Shown in pieces: positions 52,701 through 62,647 of a stretch of 64,000 bases of DNA (its first letter is position 1; every line of letters starts with the position of its first letter). The notes beneath the pieces are model-generated. The model was not told the origin of the DNA. It saw only the letters and a program-made list of their open reading frames with translations, and did not search any database. The stretch covers positions 33,639,437-33,703,436 of the forward strand of contig CP154956.1 of assembly GCA_039621445.1 (NCBI GenBank). The letters run 5' to 3'. Position numbers and translations under genes: made by a program. The stretch comes from Euglena gracilis (lineage: Eukaryota; Euglenida; Euglenophyceae; Euglenales).

Positions 52701-52946
52701 TCCAAACACAATCAATGAACAACGCACTGCACACCAAAGACATATATCTTCCGATTGCAAACCACTGTAGCAAAATGGCACCTTGGCTGGGGCATTGCAG
52801 GTCCATACACCCAGTGCTTGTCCCCTGGCCGATATCGAATGACGGTTGACAATCCTGTGTAGCCATGCCCACCAAGGGCATATAAGCCCCAATCCTGACG
52901 AATGAGGCGGCGCATGCATTCTGCATCTCCAATGTCCAATGCTTCT
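40612..52946 (-). CDS. Kelch-repeat protein
   Basis: Predicted beta-propeller interaction protein. Exons in transcript order: 52946-52736, 44741-44690, 44612-44527, 44213-44110, 43174-43121, 42207-42072, 40723-about 40612. Kelch blades seen: WGLYALGGHGYTGLSTVIRY with RPGDKHWVYGPAMPQPRCHF and KIYVFG; VVSVDWDPIQNLW with AWINLPPMRTVRSAAV and NVYVFGG; FDGEHEVSSVERFDTELQQW with PTPLSDAAAVSLRHDIFVIGG; RYSPRENRWTQMASMAVSRM with NLIYVTAG; NSTEIFDLQKNEWRAGPPL. Conventional GT-AG borders preserve frame at 44527/44213 (GG-T) and 44110/43174 (G-CT). Phases do not match at 52736/44741 or 43121/42207, so small exons are missing, one in the 8-kb intron. It could be an F-box or BTB kelch adaptor for a ubiquitin ligase; no BTB was found and the F-box exon at 62.6 kb is only a candidate partner. 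Confidence 0.82.
42072..42207 (-). CDS. Kelch exon
   Basis: Acceptor GTCGCACAG, donor GTGTCG (a GTCGGT donor two bases on would fit the next exon's phase). Reads RYSPRENRWTQMASMAVSRM, FPAVAALDNLIYVTAG then VTPSEEGWKQ. Classic kelch W-x(7)-M-x(4)-R spacing. Confidence 0.82.
43121..43174 (-). CDS. Kelch exon with double glycine
   Basis: 54 bp between a TCATTCCCAG acceptor and a GTGAGC donor. Reads AVSLRHDIFVIGGARNC and joins the previous exon as LSDAAAVSLRHDIFVIGG. Confidence 0.82.
44110..44213 (-). CDS. Kelch exon
   Basis: 104 bp; acceptor TGCGTAG, donor GTCCTG. Reads FDGEHEVSSVERFDTELQQW then FYDVPGLPTPLSDA. The first base completes the second Gly of VFGG from the previous exon. Confidence 0.82.
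44527..44612 (-). CDS. Kelch exon
   Basis: 86 bp; acceptor TTTCTCTTCCAG, donor GTGTGT. Reads AWINLPPMRTVRSAAVAAAY then GTNVYVFGG. Confidence 0.85.
44690..44741 (-). CDS. Small kelch exon
   Basis: Reads IFNVVSVDWDPIQNLWC, the VxxDPxxNxW half of a blade, and joins AWINLPPM. The donor GTGCTG is chosen because it keeps frame; a stronger-looking GTGTGT donor six bases earlier would not. Confidence 0.6.
46483..46771. mobile_element. hAT-like MITE copy 2
   Basis: Starts CAGACTGTTTTTTACCAACC and ends ACTAAAATACAGCCTG. Flanked by a perfect 8-bp direct repeat CTCCCCAA at 46475-46482 and 46772-46779. The interior holds GGATTTCGGCCTGTGCCC, CATTCCTTTGAAAATAGGCC, GGCGCCTTCGGCGCCGG and GGATTTGGAGTGCCTTGG in the same order as copies 1 and 3. 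No coding capacity. Confidence 0.9.
50460..51245. repeat. Cluster of TTGCGCAA-type palindromic words
   Basis: At least ten variants of GGGCGCATTTGCGCAAA and its complement occur in both orientations with irregular spacing of 20 to 150 bp. Related words occur at 47270-47420, 48780-48795, 49425-49520, and in weaker form (TTGTGCAATTGCACAA) at 13880-13905, 14275-14335 and 14885-14900. Confidence 0.75.
52736..52946 (-). CDS. First recognised kelch exon
   Basis: Acceptor CTGCCACACAG precedes 52946 and a GTGTGC donor follows 52736. Reads EALDIGDAECMRRLIRQDWG, LYALGGHGYTGLSTVIRYRP, GDKHWVYGPAMPQPRCHFAT then VVCNRKIYVFG. One complete blade plus the start of the next. Confidence 0.85.
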
Positions 52947-52977
52947 CTGTGTGGCAGACCAAACTTGTGCATCAACA

Positions 52978-53238
52978 ATGGATGCCAAGCTTGTTCAAGA
53001 CCTCCGGGTTGCTCAAGCCTTTAACAAAACTGCTCTTTTTTGGCAGCTTTACAAACTTGCCCCAGCCTGGCCCACCAACCAGCAACCCCAGGGGTCTCTA
53101 AAGCATTGTTTGGAATGCACGGATGGTTGGAAGGCTGTCATCCGTGCACATGGTGCGCCTAGCAATGAAGAAGCATTTTCAATGCTTGAAATAGATGATG
53201 AGCTGGATTTTCTTTATGAAATCCATTTGTGGCACTGA
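52978..53238 (+). CDS. Hypothetical 86-aa protein
   Basis: Open frame from ATG at 52978 to a TGA just after 53235: MDAKLVQDLRVAQAFNKTAL, FWQLYKLAPAWPTNQQPQGS, LKHCLECTDGWKAVIRAHGA and an acidic tail SMLEIDDELDFLYEIHLWH. The composition is protein-like. It is antisense to and just upstream of the first recognised kelch exon, so it could also mark a divergent gene. No family recognised. Confidence 0.3.
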   Translation: MDAKLVQDLRVAQAFNKTALFWQLYKLAPAWPTNQQPQGSLKHCLECTDGWKAVIRAHGAPSNEEAFSMLEIDDELDFLYEIHLWH

Positions 53239-53241
53239 AAA

Positions 53242-56200
53242 CCCCCTAACAGCACCATTTTGACCGTCTTTTCACCACTTTGTTCGGCCAGCACGCCCCC
53301 CGGGGCTGGGAATCCAGGAACTCTGTTGGGGGGAGGGGAAGGTCTACTGGGGGTGGGATGCTAATTTTCATGTCAAAAACATTCCTTCAGCCCCAAAATA
53401 GTGATCACCCTCCGCCAAATATAAAACCCTCTGGATTTATATTTGGAAGGAAATTTTTCACCCCCACTTACAAACCCCCCAGGGTTGGTAAGATCTGGTT
53501 TGCTTGGTCGGCAAAAGGGGGGAGGGTTAGCAGGTGGGAGGGGGGGTTAATAGGTCAAAGAATTGTTGGTCAAAATCCAACCCCTCAAAATGCCCCCAAA
53601 ATACCCCCGTGCAATGCAATTTTTGGCAAAATTCGACAAAAAAGGCATTTTTCATGATTCTTTGGAACACAAAAATAGCCAAAAATCAGATTTTGGGCGT
53701 TTTGCGGCCGAAAAAATCGTCCCTAGCATCTTCGTTCTCTTCACCAGCGGGGTGACCTACTAACGGGTTAGTAGGTCATCCTTCGGTTGGTCGGCCCAAG
53801 GGGGGGTTAGTGGGTGGGGGAGGTTTGTAAGTGGGGGGGAGGGGTTTAGACCCTCAGGGAGAGGTCTTATATTTGGCGGGGGTCGCTGAGCTCTTATCTC
53901 TTTAGAGTAAGAGTGAAGCTTACCGCCATGGAAAAGGGAGGGTTGAACCACTTCCCTCCCCCCCCACCACTGGGTTGCTAATGAAAACCGCAGGTTATCA
54001 CCACCCCGGCCCCGTTCCTGTAATTTTTTTTCCCCAATCACAAGCGACTGGATCCCAGCTTTCCAAATCACCTCCGTTTGTCCAACTCCCTGCCAGGCAC
54101 AAGTTATTCAGCCGACAAGGGGTCCAAACTGGGCAGGATTAGCCAACCCCCTCACCCTGTTTTGACTCTGCCATTTCGCCAAAGTTGTATTTTTAAAAAA
54201 AATGGATTTTTCAAAAAAAAATCTCAAGAAACTGTAACCCCCCAATTAGAAGCCCCCAGGAGCTACTATTCAGTCAGTCTGTGGAAAACCCAGGGGGGGG
54301 GGGCTTCTAATTGGGTACCCTTTGTCTAGGAAAAACCTTCGGCCGGCAGCTGATGCGGGGATCGAAATGGCGTCCAAATTTTGAAATTTGCAAGACGCAT
54401 TTTTTCGAGCTTTGGGTGGATAGGCCATGATTCAAGGATACCGGGTGTCAATTTTGTTCCCGATGTCAACCTGTTTTCGTGGAGATTTTTCCTCGTTGTG
54501 ACCTCACGTGATCTGATTAGAGATTCACTTACTGGGGATGGGGGGGTGTGCCTGCCTGACCTCCGATGATGATGGTGATGGTGATGATGGTGATGGTGGT
54601 GATGGTGGTGGTGGTGGTGATGATGATGATGTTGATGATGATGATGTTATTTGGTGATGATGATGGACTGTTATTTGAATTTTGACGGGAATGAGGGAGG
54701 GGGAGGGGGCTTCTCTTTGGGGGGGCGGTTATTGGGGGGGGGGTTCTAATTGGTGGGGGTTAACATTATTTCGGAAAGTGTCTGCCAGACCAAAAGGACC
54801 CCCCAGAGAGTCTCTATCGCCCCTGTTTGCCGTTTTGGCCGCCGACACATCTGGCCCATGTTTTGGCTTGTTTTTGTGACCCAAAACGGCCATTTTTGGA
54901 GAACTTCTGGGGGGCCGTTGGGGGTGTTTTGGGGGGGGGAGGGGCAAAAAAAACAGGTTTTTTCAGAATATCTGGAAAATGAAGCAAAATCAAACACAAT
55001 GGCCGGCAACCAAGAATGAAGCCCTTGGAATGCCTTATCCAACCATTGCTTCACTTATTTCCCAAATCTTCGTGTAGCCCAAGTCATAGCTATTTTCGGA
55101 CAACTTTGGCCCCCATTTTTGGTCCATTTGGGCTGCTTTGGGTGCCAAAAATTTTTCAATCTGTTTCCCAAATATCTCAGAAATGAAGCAAAATGAAAGG
55201 AAATGTCTCGACCTAAAACAAAGCCCTTGGAACGCCCCATATAAAGGTACTTTGACTGCCATGCCTAACTCGTTGTGGCCACTTTTAGGCGGTCCGACTG
55301 CAAAATACTGTACATTGGGCCTGTTTTCACTTACCCGCCCCCCCCCCCTTGTCGTACGACCAGGTTCCTGCAACCTGTGACCAGGGGGGGTGGTCGTAAC
55401 ACCCCCATAACCTGCAACCTGTGACCGGGGGGTGGTCGTAAATGAGGGGCCGGTCGTAGGTAAGGTGGTGTTAAAATATTCGCAACCTGCAACCTGTGAC
55501 CGGGGGGGTCATAACACCCCCATGACCTGCAACCTGTGACCGGGGGGGTGGTCGTAAATGAGGGGTGGTCACACGTCTAGGGGGGGGGGGCGGGTAGCGT
55601 CCGTTTTTGGGTCATTTTGGGGGGGAATGGAAATTTTCAAAATATCTCCAAAATCAAAAGCAATCACCGGGGACCGAAAATAACCCAGGGACTCTCCATC
55701 ACCCACATAAACCTCCACGGCCAGCTACGTGGCCTCAAATACCGTGGCCTCAAATACTGCCAGTTTTAATCATTTTTGCGTTCCAAAAATCGAGCTTTCA
55801 AAATATCTCCAAAATGGTGGCCAATCCCTTAAAAACCCCAATCTTTTGATTCCCCCGCAAATGAACCGCAGGATGCCGGGCCAGGCTGGGCTGGGCTGCT
55901 AGGCCAGGCTGGGCTGGGCCGCTGGGCAGGCTGGGCCACCGGGCCAGCCAGAGCCAGGCCACCAGACCGGTCCAGACCACTGGCCAGGGCACTGGACCAG
56001 GCTGCAAGTCCGCTTGCAACCACAAGCCCCAAACAAAGCATCTGCTGCCCAATGGCACCATCAGGCAGCTAAAGAGCCAAAACCACGTATGCAATTTAGC
56101 CCCATTTTTTCCCAAATTTCGACATTCTCAACCATCCCTAACCTTATCACTTGGGCAAACCCTGTTCCTAACCCGGACACTATCCCAACCTAAACCATTC

Positions 56201-56300
56201 CCTATCTCCATCCCAAATTTCACGAAACTTAAGCCCCTCCCAAACAAAAAAAGTCACTGGACAACGTCGAAAGGACGCTGCCTGACGTGCCAGGCCTGGC
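53242..56300. other. Repeat-rich spacer
   Basis: Holds an inverted-repeat element at 53410-53884, a short foldback at 54236-54317, GAT/GGT triplets at 54565-54660, a tandem array of AACCTGCAACCTGTGACCGG units at 55365-55575, and a CAGGCTGGGCTGGGC-type repeat at 55875-55950. No gene evidence. Confidence 0.6.
53410..53884. mobile_element. Inverted-repeat element with CCGCCAAATATAA ends
   Basis: Left CCGCCAAATATAAAACCCTC and right GAGGTCTTATATTTGGCGGG are inverted. A second inner pair, CACTTACAAACCCCCC and TTTGTAAGTGGGGGG, follows. About 475 bp, no coding capacity. Confidence 0.6.
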
Positions 56301-56306
56301 CCGGAT

Positions 56307-56600
56307 CAAGCTGTTTTTTACCAACCCCGGGGGGGGGAGGGGGGGTCCGGAGTGCCCAGACAGGCACTACCCCCCCCCCCCCCCCGGGGGGTCGGATTTC
56401 GGCCTGTGCCCGGGCACATTCCTTTGAAAATAGGCCATTTTTGGCTCCTCGGCGCATTCGGCGCCGGGGTTGTGCTAGGACACTTTTGGCCGTGTGCCCT
56501 ACCCCCCCCCGGGGGGGTCAGATTTGGAGTGCCTTGGGGTGCCTGCCCAGGCAGGCACCCCCCCCGGGGTGGGGTCGGCACCCGACTAAAATACAGCCTG
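56307..56600. mobile_element. hAT-like MITE copy 3
   Basis: Starts CAAGCTGTTTTTTACCAACC and ends ACTAAAATACAGCCTG. Flanked by a perfect 8-bp direct repeat GCCCGGAT at 56299-56306 and 56601-56608. Interior blocks are the same as copy 2. Confidence 0.9.
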
Positions 56601-57018
56601 GCCCGGATACCCAGGCAGCCACGAACAACCCGGCCCCAGCGAGCCCCTGCGTCCCACATTAAACCCCCCCACTTATGAACCCCCGCAGTTTATAGGATCT
56701 GGTTTGGTTGGTCGGCCGAAGGGGGTTTTTTAAGTGGGGGGGGGGTAATGAATGAAGGAATTATTGGTGAAAATCTGACCCCCCCCTCCCAAATGCCCCC
56801 AAAACCCCCCAAACTGGCAATTTTCGGAAAATTTGGTCAACAATGGCATATTTGATGTTGGTCGGTCTCAAAAAATTGTCAAAAGATCAGTTTTTGGGGG
56901 GTTTGGAAAAATCGTTCCTGGCAGGCTTTTTTAACCAAACCCGGGAGGGGTCCGGAGTGCCTGCCCAGGCAGGCACCACCCCCCTGGGGGAGTGGCAAAC
57001 GGTGGACTGGGGGGGGGG

Positions 57019-58136
57019 GGGTCCTGGGTGGTCGGCCGACTAGTCGGCCGACCACCCAATTGGTCGGCCGACTAGGCCTGGTCGGCAGCTAGTCGGCGAG
57101 ACAGGGGGGGGGGGGTCCTGGGTGGTCGGCCGACTAGTCGGCCGACCACCCACTCTAATGTAGTTACGGGCCAGTCTCGCCGACTTTTAAGCCCCCCCCT
57201 GAGAAAAAATTTTGTCCAAATCACCCCAAAACCAGTCAAAACCCACCCAAATGGCTCCAGAACCCCCCAATCGGGGGTGAATATGCAAAAAAAATGGGGG
57301 AAAATGTCCATTTTGGGCCACTTTTGGCAAAAGAACACCTCTATCCGTTGTATATAAGTCAATATAAGTCAAATTTTGCACAAAAGGACTTAGCTCTCCA
57401 AGTATATTGCCAACATAGAAGGGATTGTGTTATTTGAGGGGGGGTGCGGGGGGGTCGGAGCCCCCCCCCCCCCCCCGCCCTATGCCAAAGTGAGCCACAA
57501 AAACGACTTAGCCCCGGAGTATGTTGCCAACATAGAAGGGATTTTGTTATTTGAGGGGGAGGGGGTGCGGGGGGGGCGGAGCCCCCCCCGCCTATGCCAA
57601 AGTGAGCCACAAAAACGACTTAGCCCCCGAGTATGTTGCCAACATAGAAGGGATTTTGTTATCTGGGCTCGGGTGGGGGTGGAGGGGGGAGTTTTCAGCC
57701 TGTCCTGATGCAGAATGCTTGCATTTCTAAAGGATTTTCATGTAATCCTTGTTGCGTCATTGGTTTTTTACCCCTCCGGACCCCATCAAGGGCCCACCGA
57801 CCCCCCACCGACCAAAAATTTCCATCTGAGGGTGTTCCTGTTGGTGTAAGGCACTTATTTGGCCCCATCCGTACCATTTCCGGGTGGTTTGGACCCGCCA
57901 CAGACCATTTTTATGCCCACCGACTAGCCACCGACTAGTTTGCATTTAGTTACAATTTTCTTCATAAAAAGTCGGCGAGACTGGCCCGTAACTACATTAG
58001 AGTGGGTGGTCGGCCGACTAGTCCGCCGACCACCCAGGACCCCCCCCCCCCGTCTCGCCGACTAGCTGCCGACCAGGCCTAGTCGGCCGACCAATTGGGT
58101 GGTCGGCCGACTAGTCGGCCGACCACCCAGGACCCC
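57019..58136. mobile_element. Nested element with 170-bp GTCGGC-rich inverted repeats
   Basis: The left arm (57019-57190) and right arm (57971-58136) are nearly perfect inverted copies built from GTCGGCCGACTAGTCGGCCG units, each itself palindromic. The interior (57191-57970) includes three tandem units of about 110 bp. No transposase seen. Confidence 0.8.
57385..57680. repeat. Three tandem units of about 110 bp
   Basis: Each unit contains GTATGTTGCCAACATAGAAG (first copy GTATATTGCCAACATAGAAG), GGGATTTTGTTATTTGAGGG, a G/C hairpin and TATGCCAAAGTGAGCCACAA. The third unit is truncated. It sits inside the nested inverted-repeat element. Confidence 0.85.
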
Positions 58137-58844
58137 CTGGGGGGGGGGTCGGATTTCGGCCTGTGCCCAGGAACCTTGAAAATAGGCCTTTTTTGAGCCT
58201 TCCGGCGCCTTCGGTGCCGGAGTGCCTGCTAGGCACTTTTGGCCAAATGCCCTACCCCCCCCCCCCTGGGGGGGAGTTGGATTTGGAGTGCCTTGGAGTG
58301 CAGGCACCCCCGTGGGGTGGGGTCAGCACCACCTTAAAAAAAGCCTGGTCCCTGGCGGTTTTCATTTTTCGTGAAAGTCAAGGTTTGGTTGGTCAGCCCA
58401 AGGGGGGGGGGGGGTTATAAATGGGGGGTTTTTAAGTGGGGGGGTTATGCACCCTGGCCAGGGCTACACACAACCAGACACCCCCACGGCTGGGCGGAGC
58501 CAACCCAGCTAAACCCGCCCCCCCAAATAACCTGGCAGGGGTCCTTGCTCCTGGCGGGGGGCGAATAACTTGGCGGGGGGAGGGGCAAAAAAGATGGTTC
58601 CAGTAACTTGGCACCCCCCTTTTTAGGCAAAATTCCTTTATGGAACTGAAAAAGGGGCCCAAATAACGTGGCGGGGGGCAGGGCCAAAAGTTGGTTCCAA
58701 TAACCTGGCATCCCGCCAGGCTATTTGGGGGGGGGGAGGGGTTAGCAAAGCAAGGTGGAACGAGTGTTCTGGAACATGGTCTTGGAAGGGCCTACCAGAC
58801 ACGCACACGCCTCCAGGCGTGTGCCCATTTGGGTGCCCCCCACG

Positions 58845-59086
58845 CAAGAAGGGCAGTGGAGACAAGCGGATGGCAATGTTGAAAGATTTGCGAGAGAGAA
58901 AAAATGCACTTCTTCTTGAAAAGGGTCAGAAAAGAAGGACAGATGGAGGATATCTCGAGCACTTTGACATCCCTGAAAATTCATCTTTACTCCCAGAAGG
59001 GCATGATAGATCAAAACTGGCATCGCTCCTGGTGGGTAGCAAACGAAAACGGAATCTTCTTTTCACAAAAAGTCAAAAAAAAAGAT
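58845..59086 (+). CDS. Hypothetical basic protein segment
   Basis: Plus frame: DKRMAMLKDLRERKNALLLE, KGQKRRTDGGYLEHFDIPEN, SSLLPEGHDRSKLASLLVGS then KRKRNLLFTKSQKKR and a stop. Lys/Arg-rich, possibly nuclear. A possible acceptor CCCACGCAAG lies just before. A competing minus frame exists, so strand is uncertain. No family recognised. Confidence 0.25.
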
Positions 59087-60735
59087 GAAAATACTCAAAC
59101 ACTGTCAAAGAACTGCCAATAAAGGAGGCACTTACGAAAGGAGGCAGACCTATGAAACCTATCAAACAAAGCCACTTTGAGCAGACATTTTGACTTTCAT
59201 GAAACACACCCGCAAGATGTGCTTGAAAGGGCGTCCCAACTGTTGTTCGATCACTTTGCACCTGAGATGTCAGCGAAAGATAATGTGAAATACCTGTGAA
59301 GGATTCGCGGCAATGTTTGTGCCCCCAATTTAGCTTCCTCCCTCCTACCACTCACTTCTTGTCGGGTTGAGAAAAATGATTGATGATGCACCGCAATGAT
59401 GATGATTGAGCCCTTTGAACAAGGAAGGCTGACGGAGTCAGACAGTGGACTTGGGACGTTTTGGACCTTGGGTCGAATCCACAACAAAAATTTATCAGGC
59501 AAAAGTTGTGTGCAACCAACCTGTGCCACCAAAACTAACAGTTGCCAAAAACCAACACTTGTCACATGAGATACCTTTTGGGGGCCACAACCCCCTCACC
59601 TAAAACCTTCCAATGCACGGGGCCATGGGGATGCCACACCAGCTAATTGGGTACCAATTTTTTGCAAATACCTTCACACCATAGATTCACTTCGTGACCC
59701 CCCAGGGGGGCACTCTTTCCTGGGCCGAAACCCACCCACCGACCCACCCACTTTTTTCGAAAACCCACCCACCCAAGCCCACCCCAGGGGGTCAACCACC
59801 CACCCACCCACCCACCCACCCAAATCAGAGCGGGGTCTGCTTCTTTGACGGCGGATGGGGCACAAATGTTAATTGCACTTACCCACCATGGTCGTCACAA
59901 CATAGAGTTCTATATTTGCCAAAGCGAGCGGGAGATTTGGGTTTTGTGCGAGCAGCCAAAAATGGCCAAAAAAAGATGCAAATGGGTCAAATGGTTCAAA
60001 CTGGTCAGAAACAATCTAAAATAAAACAAACTTGCCCAGCAAGTCCCTAAATTTGTCAAAAATGTTTAAAATATCTCAAAATGGTTGACGATATGCCAAA
60101 AAAAATGCCCAATGCCATGTTGTGATGCCTCACATCATTCTACATGTCAAGTGTTCTGCCAACATTTCCTCGTGTTGCCCGAAACTGTGTCCCAGACACC
60201 AGTATCACGCCCGAACCTGTGCATGGGACAAAATTTTAAAATTTTGGGCGGGAAATTCCCCACCCAAACCATGTCCCAGACACAGGTTCGGGAGTAAAAC
60301 CAAGCCCTCATACATGGTTTCAGGCCAAGAACCTGGGCGCGGCGCATCCCCCCCCCCCGGTGCCCTCCTTCCCTCTGCCTGGCCTCCCTTGGCCTCCGGG
60401 CCCCAAAGGCACCCGATTTTTCGGCCCCCATTTCAGCCCACCCCAGTCGAAGGGCCAATTAAGGGGACTCTGCCATCCAGCTAGGGGCCCCCGGACCCCC
60501 TCTCCAATGCAGTTCAGTTTCCCAAGTGAAGGGGAGGGTCAGAGCCCCCCCCCCCAATCCACCGCAACAGACAAAAGAACCCCATCGGCCATGGGGTTCC
60601 CAAAATGAGCCAGATTTGGTTTTTTGACCTATTTGGGGGGGGGGTGACATCTTCTTGTGGCGGTAGACGTGCCCAATAATTTGCCAAAACTTCACCAAGA
60701 ATGGTCGCTTTTGTGCTGATTTGATTTGATTGGAT

Positions 60736-61077
60736 CAGGCTGCTTTTTAAGACCCCGGAGGGGGGGCCCCCCCCACCCACCCAGGGTGGCGCGGGACCCC
60801 CCGGGGGGGGACCCCCCCAAAATCGGGCCCGTTAAAGCGGGGGGGAAATGCAACTCGGCCCTTCAAATTACGCAAGTCAAAAAATGCAAAAAAATGCAAA
60901 GTATGCAAATTGCATATTCCCCCCCCTGGTTAAAGGCAATTTTCAAAAAATTTCGGCGCTTCGCGCCAAAAAGGTATACCCGGCGCCTCCGGTGCGGGAC
61001 CCCCCCCAGGGGGGGGTCCGGCCCGGAGCCACCAACACACCCCCCAGGGGGGGGGTCTTGACTTAAAAACAAGCCTG
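60736..61077. mobile_element. hAT-like MITE, related family
   Basis: Left end CAGGCTGCTTTTTAAGACCC; right end GGTCTTGACTTAAAAACAAGCCTG, inverted to it. Flanks GATTGGAT (60728-60735) and GATCGGAT (61078-61085), an 8-bp duplication with one change. The interior has C/G hairpins and GGCGCTTCGCGCCAAAAAGG. A similar right end (TTTTAAAAACAAGCCGG) is at 61613-61630. Confidence 0.8.
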
Positions 61078-62526
61078 GATCGGATCTGATTTGATTCTGT
61101 TTACTTCCCAAAGGAAAATGGGTTTGTTTTGGTGATCGAAATTGACCCCCCCCCTCCCCCCTCCTTGTGCATTTCAGTTCCCGAAGTCCGTGTCCAAGTT
61201 CCCACTCACCCACTCACCCACTGACTTCCCTGAAAATTCCACCCTCTTTTGCAACCCACATTGGCATTTCTTTGGGAGGAAATGATGAATGAGGGCTTGA
61301 AAGCCACGGCCCTTCGGGATGTTTCTTGCTAGAGGTAGCAATCTTTTGATGGACCATCTTTCGCTGGACGTGACTGTGGCAAGTATTTTTTTGAAAGGTC
61401 CTCCTGTCTTACTCATACATTGGGGAGGGTCCCACCCCAACCAACACAGCCTGGCGAGTGACCCCCCCAAGGTGGGGTCGGGGACCCCCAAAAACGGGCC
61501 ATCGGGAGGCATGCCCAAAAATTTGCGCCTTCGCGCCGGAAACCATACCTGCATACCCAAGCCTTGGCCCAAAGATTGGGCCGGGCTGACCCTCCACCCC
61601 CCTGGGAGGGGGGCTTTTAAAAACAAGCCGGGTCCGGTTCCGCCTCTCCTATATGCGCTGTTTCTTTATATTGTGTTATTTCTGACCAAAAGATCAGTCG
61701 CGGTTTCTTACATTTCCTGGTTTCCCACGACTCGTCTCACACGTTGAGAACCCATGAAACCAGCTGTCGTAGTTAATGAAATAACGTTTTTGTGTCCTGG
61801 AGATCAATGTTGACCTTTTTCAAGCCCGATACTCTAGCAAAAGACTTCTAACCCATAAGAAATATTCCTTGAGATAGCGGGGGTGGGCCGGGTCCCGGGG
61901 GGTTAGGGGGGGGATACGGGGGTCGGCACAAACCTTTCCAAACCAAAAGGGTCAAATTGCCTGAAATTTTCTTCAGACTTTGGTTTTCCTTTGAATTTTT
62001 CTGGCTCTCAAATCCGGGTCACAGGGGGGGTCACGGGGGGGGGGCACTCACCACACAACTGGGCCAGAAGCGAAGTTCACGCCATCCCCTCCCCATTATG
62101 TACCCGGGAGGCCAAAATTGGGGGGGGTACATAATGGGGGGGAGGTACACAGTGGTGGGGGGGTACATGATGGGGGGGGAGTTGAAAGGCATGCAGAGCA
62201 AAAGACAGGTCGAACACTTGGCGCCCGTGCACTGTGGGCAGAAATGGTAACGGCCACTTGATGAGACGCTCAGACATCCGGATGGAACCAAACTGCACAA
62301 ATCTTGGACTGTAATTTTGAAGGACATAAAAGAGCCAGCAACGCGTCCTTTCCTCGATGGCCTACGGGGGGGTCACGAGGACGACCCCAGAGGGATAGCA
62401 AAGGTGGAGGTTACCCTACCCTGACCTCTACCTCCACCTCCATAACCTCTATCCAGCCCAGGGAGCGCACAAGCTTGTTTTGTGTCTTCTTTGGTGCTTC
62501 AATCAAAACAAAAAACGCAAACTTAC

Positions 62527-62647
62527 AAAAGGTGCGAAATAGCACAAATGCACACCATCCTCGACAAACTCGCTTACATTGAAACAAGCCAATCGCATCA
62601 ACAAATTCAAACACTTCGCAAAGGATCTCTGTTATCATTTGTGCGCT
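62527..62647 (-). CDS. F-box-like exon
   Basis: Acceptor CGCTTTTTTCCCTCAG precedes 62647 and a consensus GTAAGT donor follows 62527; 121 bp. Reads MITEILCEVFEFVDAIGLFQ then CKRVCRGWCAFVLFRTF. This fits the F-box pattern LPxEILxxIFxFLDxxxLxxxxxVCRxW. F-box proteins are SCF ubiquitin-ligase receptors. Other exons of this gene are not identified; it may be the 5' part of the kelch gene (10 kb downstream), making an F-box/kelch protein, or a separate gene. Confidence 0.65.

Larger units (their letters stand above)
44742..52735. other. 8-kb kelch intron or spacer
   Basis: Contains an A-rich stretch (45.16-46.1 kb), the MITE at 46483-46771, and three groups of GCGCA/TTGCGCAA words (47.27-47.42, 49.42-49.52, 50.46-51.25 kb). 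Balanced-composition sequence at 47.2-48.9 kb has open frames on both strands but no motif. Plus-strand frames at 51702-52083 (for example LLGNLKQYHPPIVKLTEIEA) look mildly coding without a recognised family. Confidence 0.5.
56922..58347. mobile_element. hAT-like MITE copy 4, split by a nested insertion
   Basis: Left end CAGGCTTTTTTAACCAAACC with GGAGTGCCTGCCCAGGCAGG; right end CACCACCTTAAAAAAAGCCTG after GGATTTGGAGTGCCTTGG. Flanks GTTCCTGG (56914-56921) and GTCCCTGG (58348-58355) are an 8-bp duplication with one change. The inner element occupies about 57010-58136. Removing it would leave a normal copy of about 290 bp. Confidence 0.8.
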
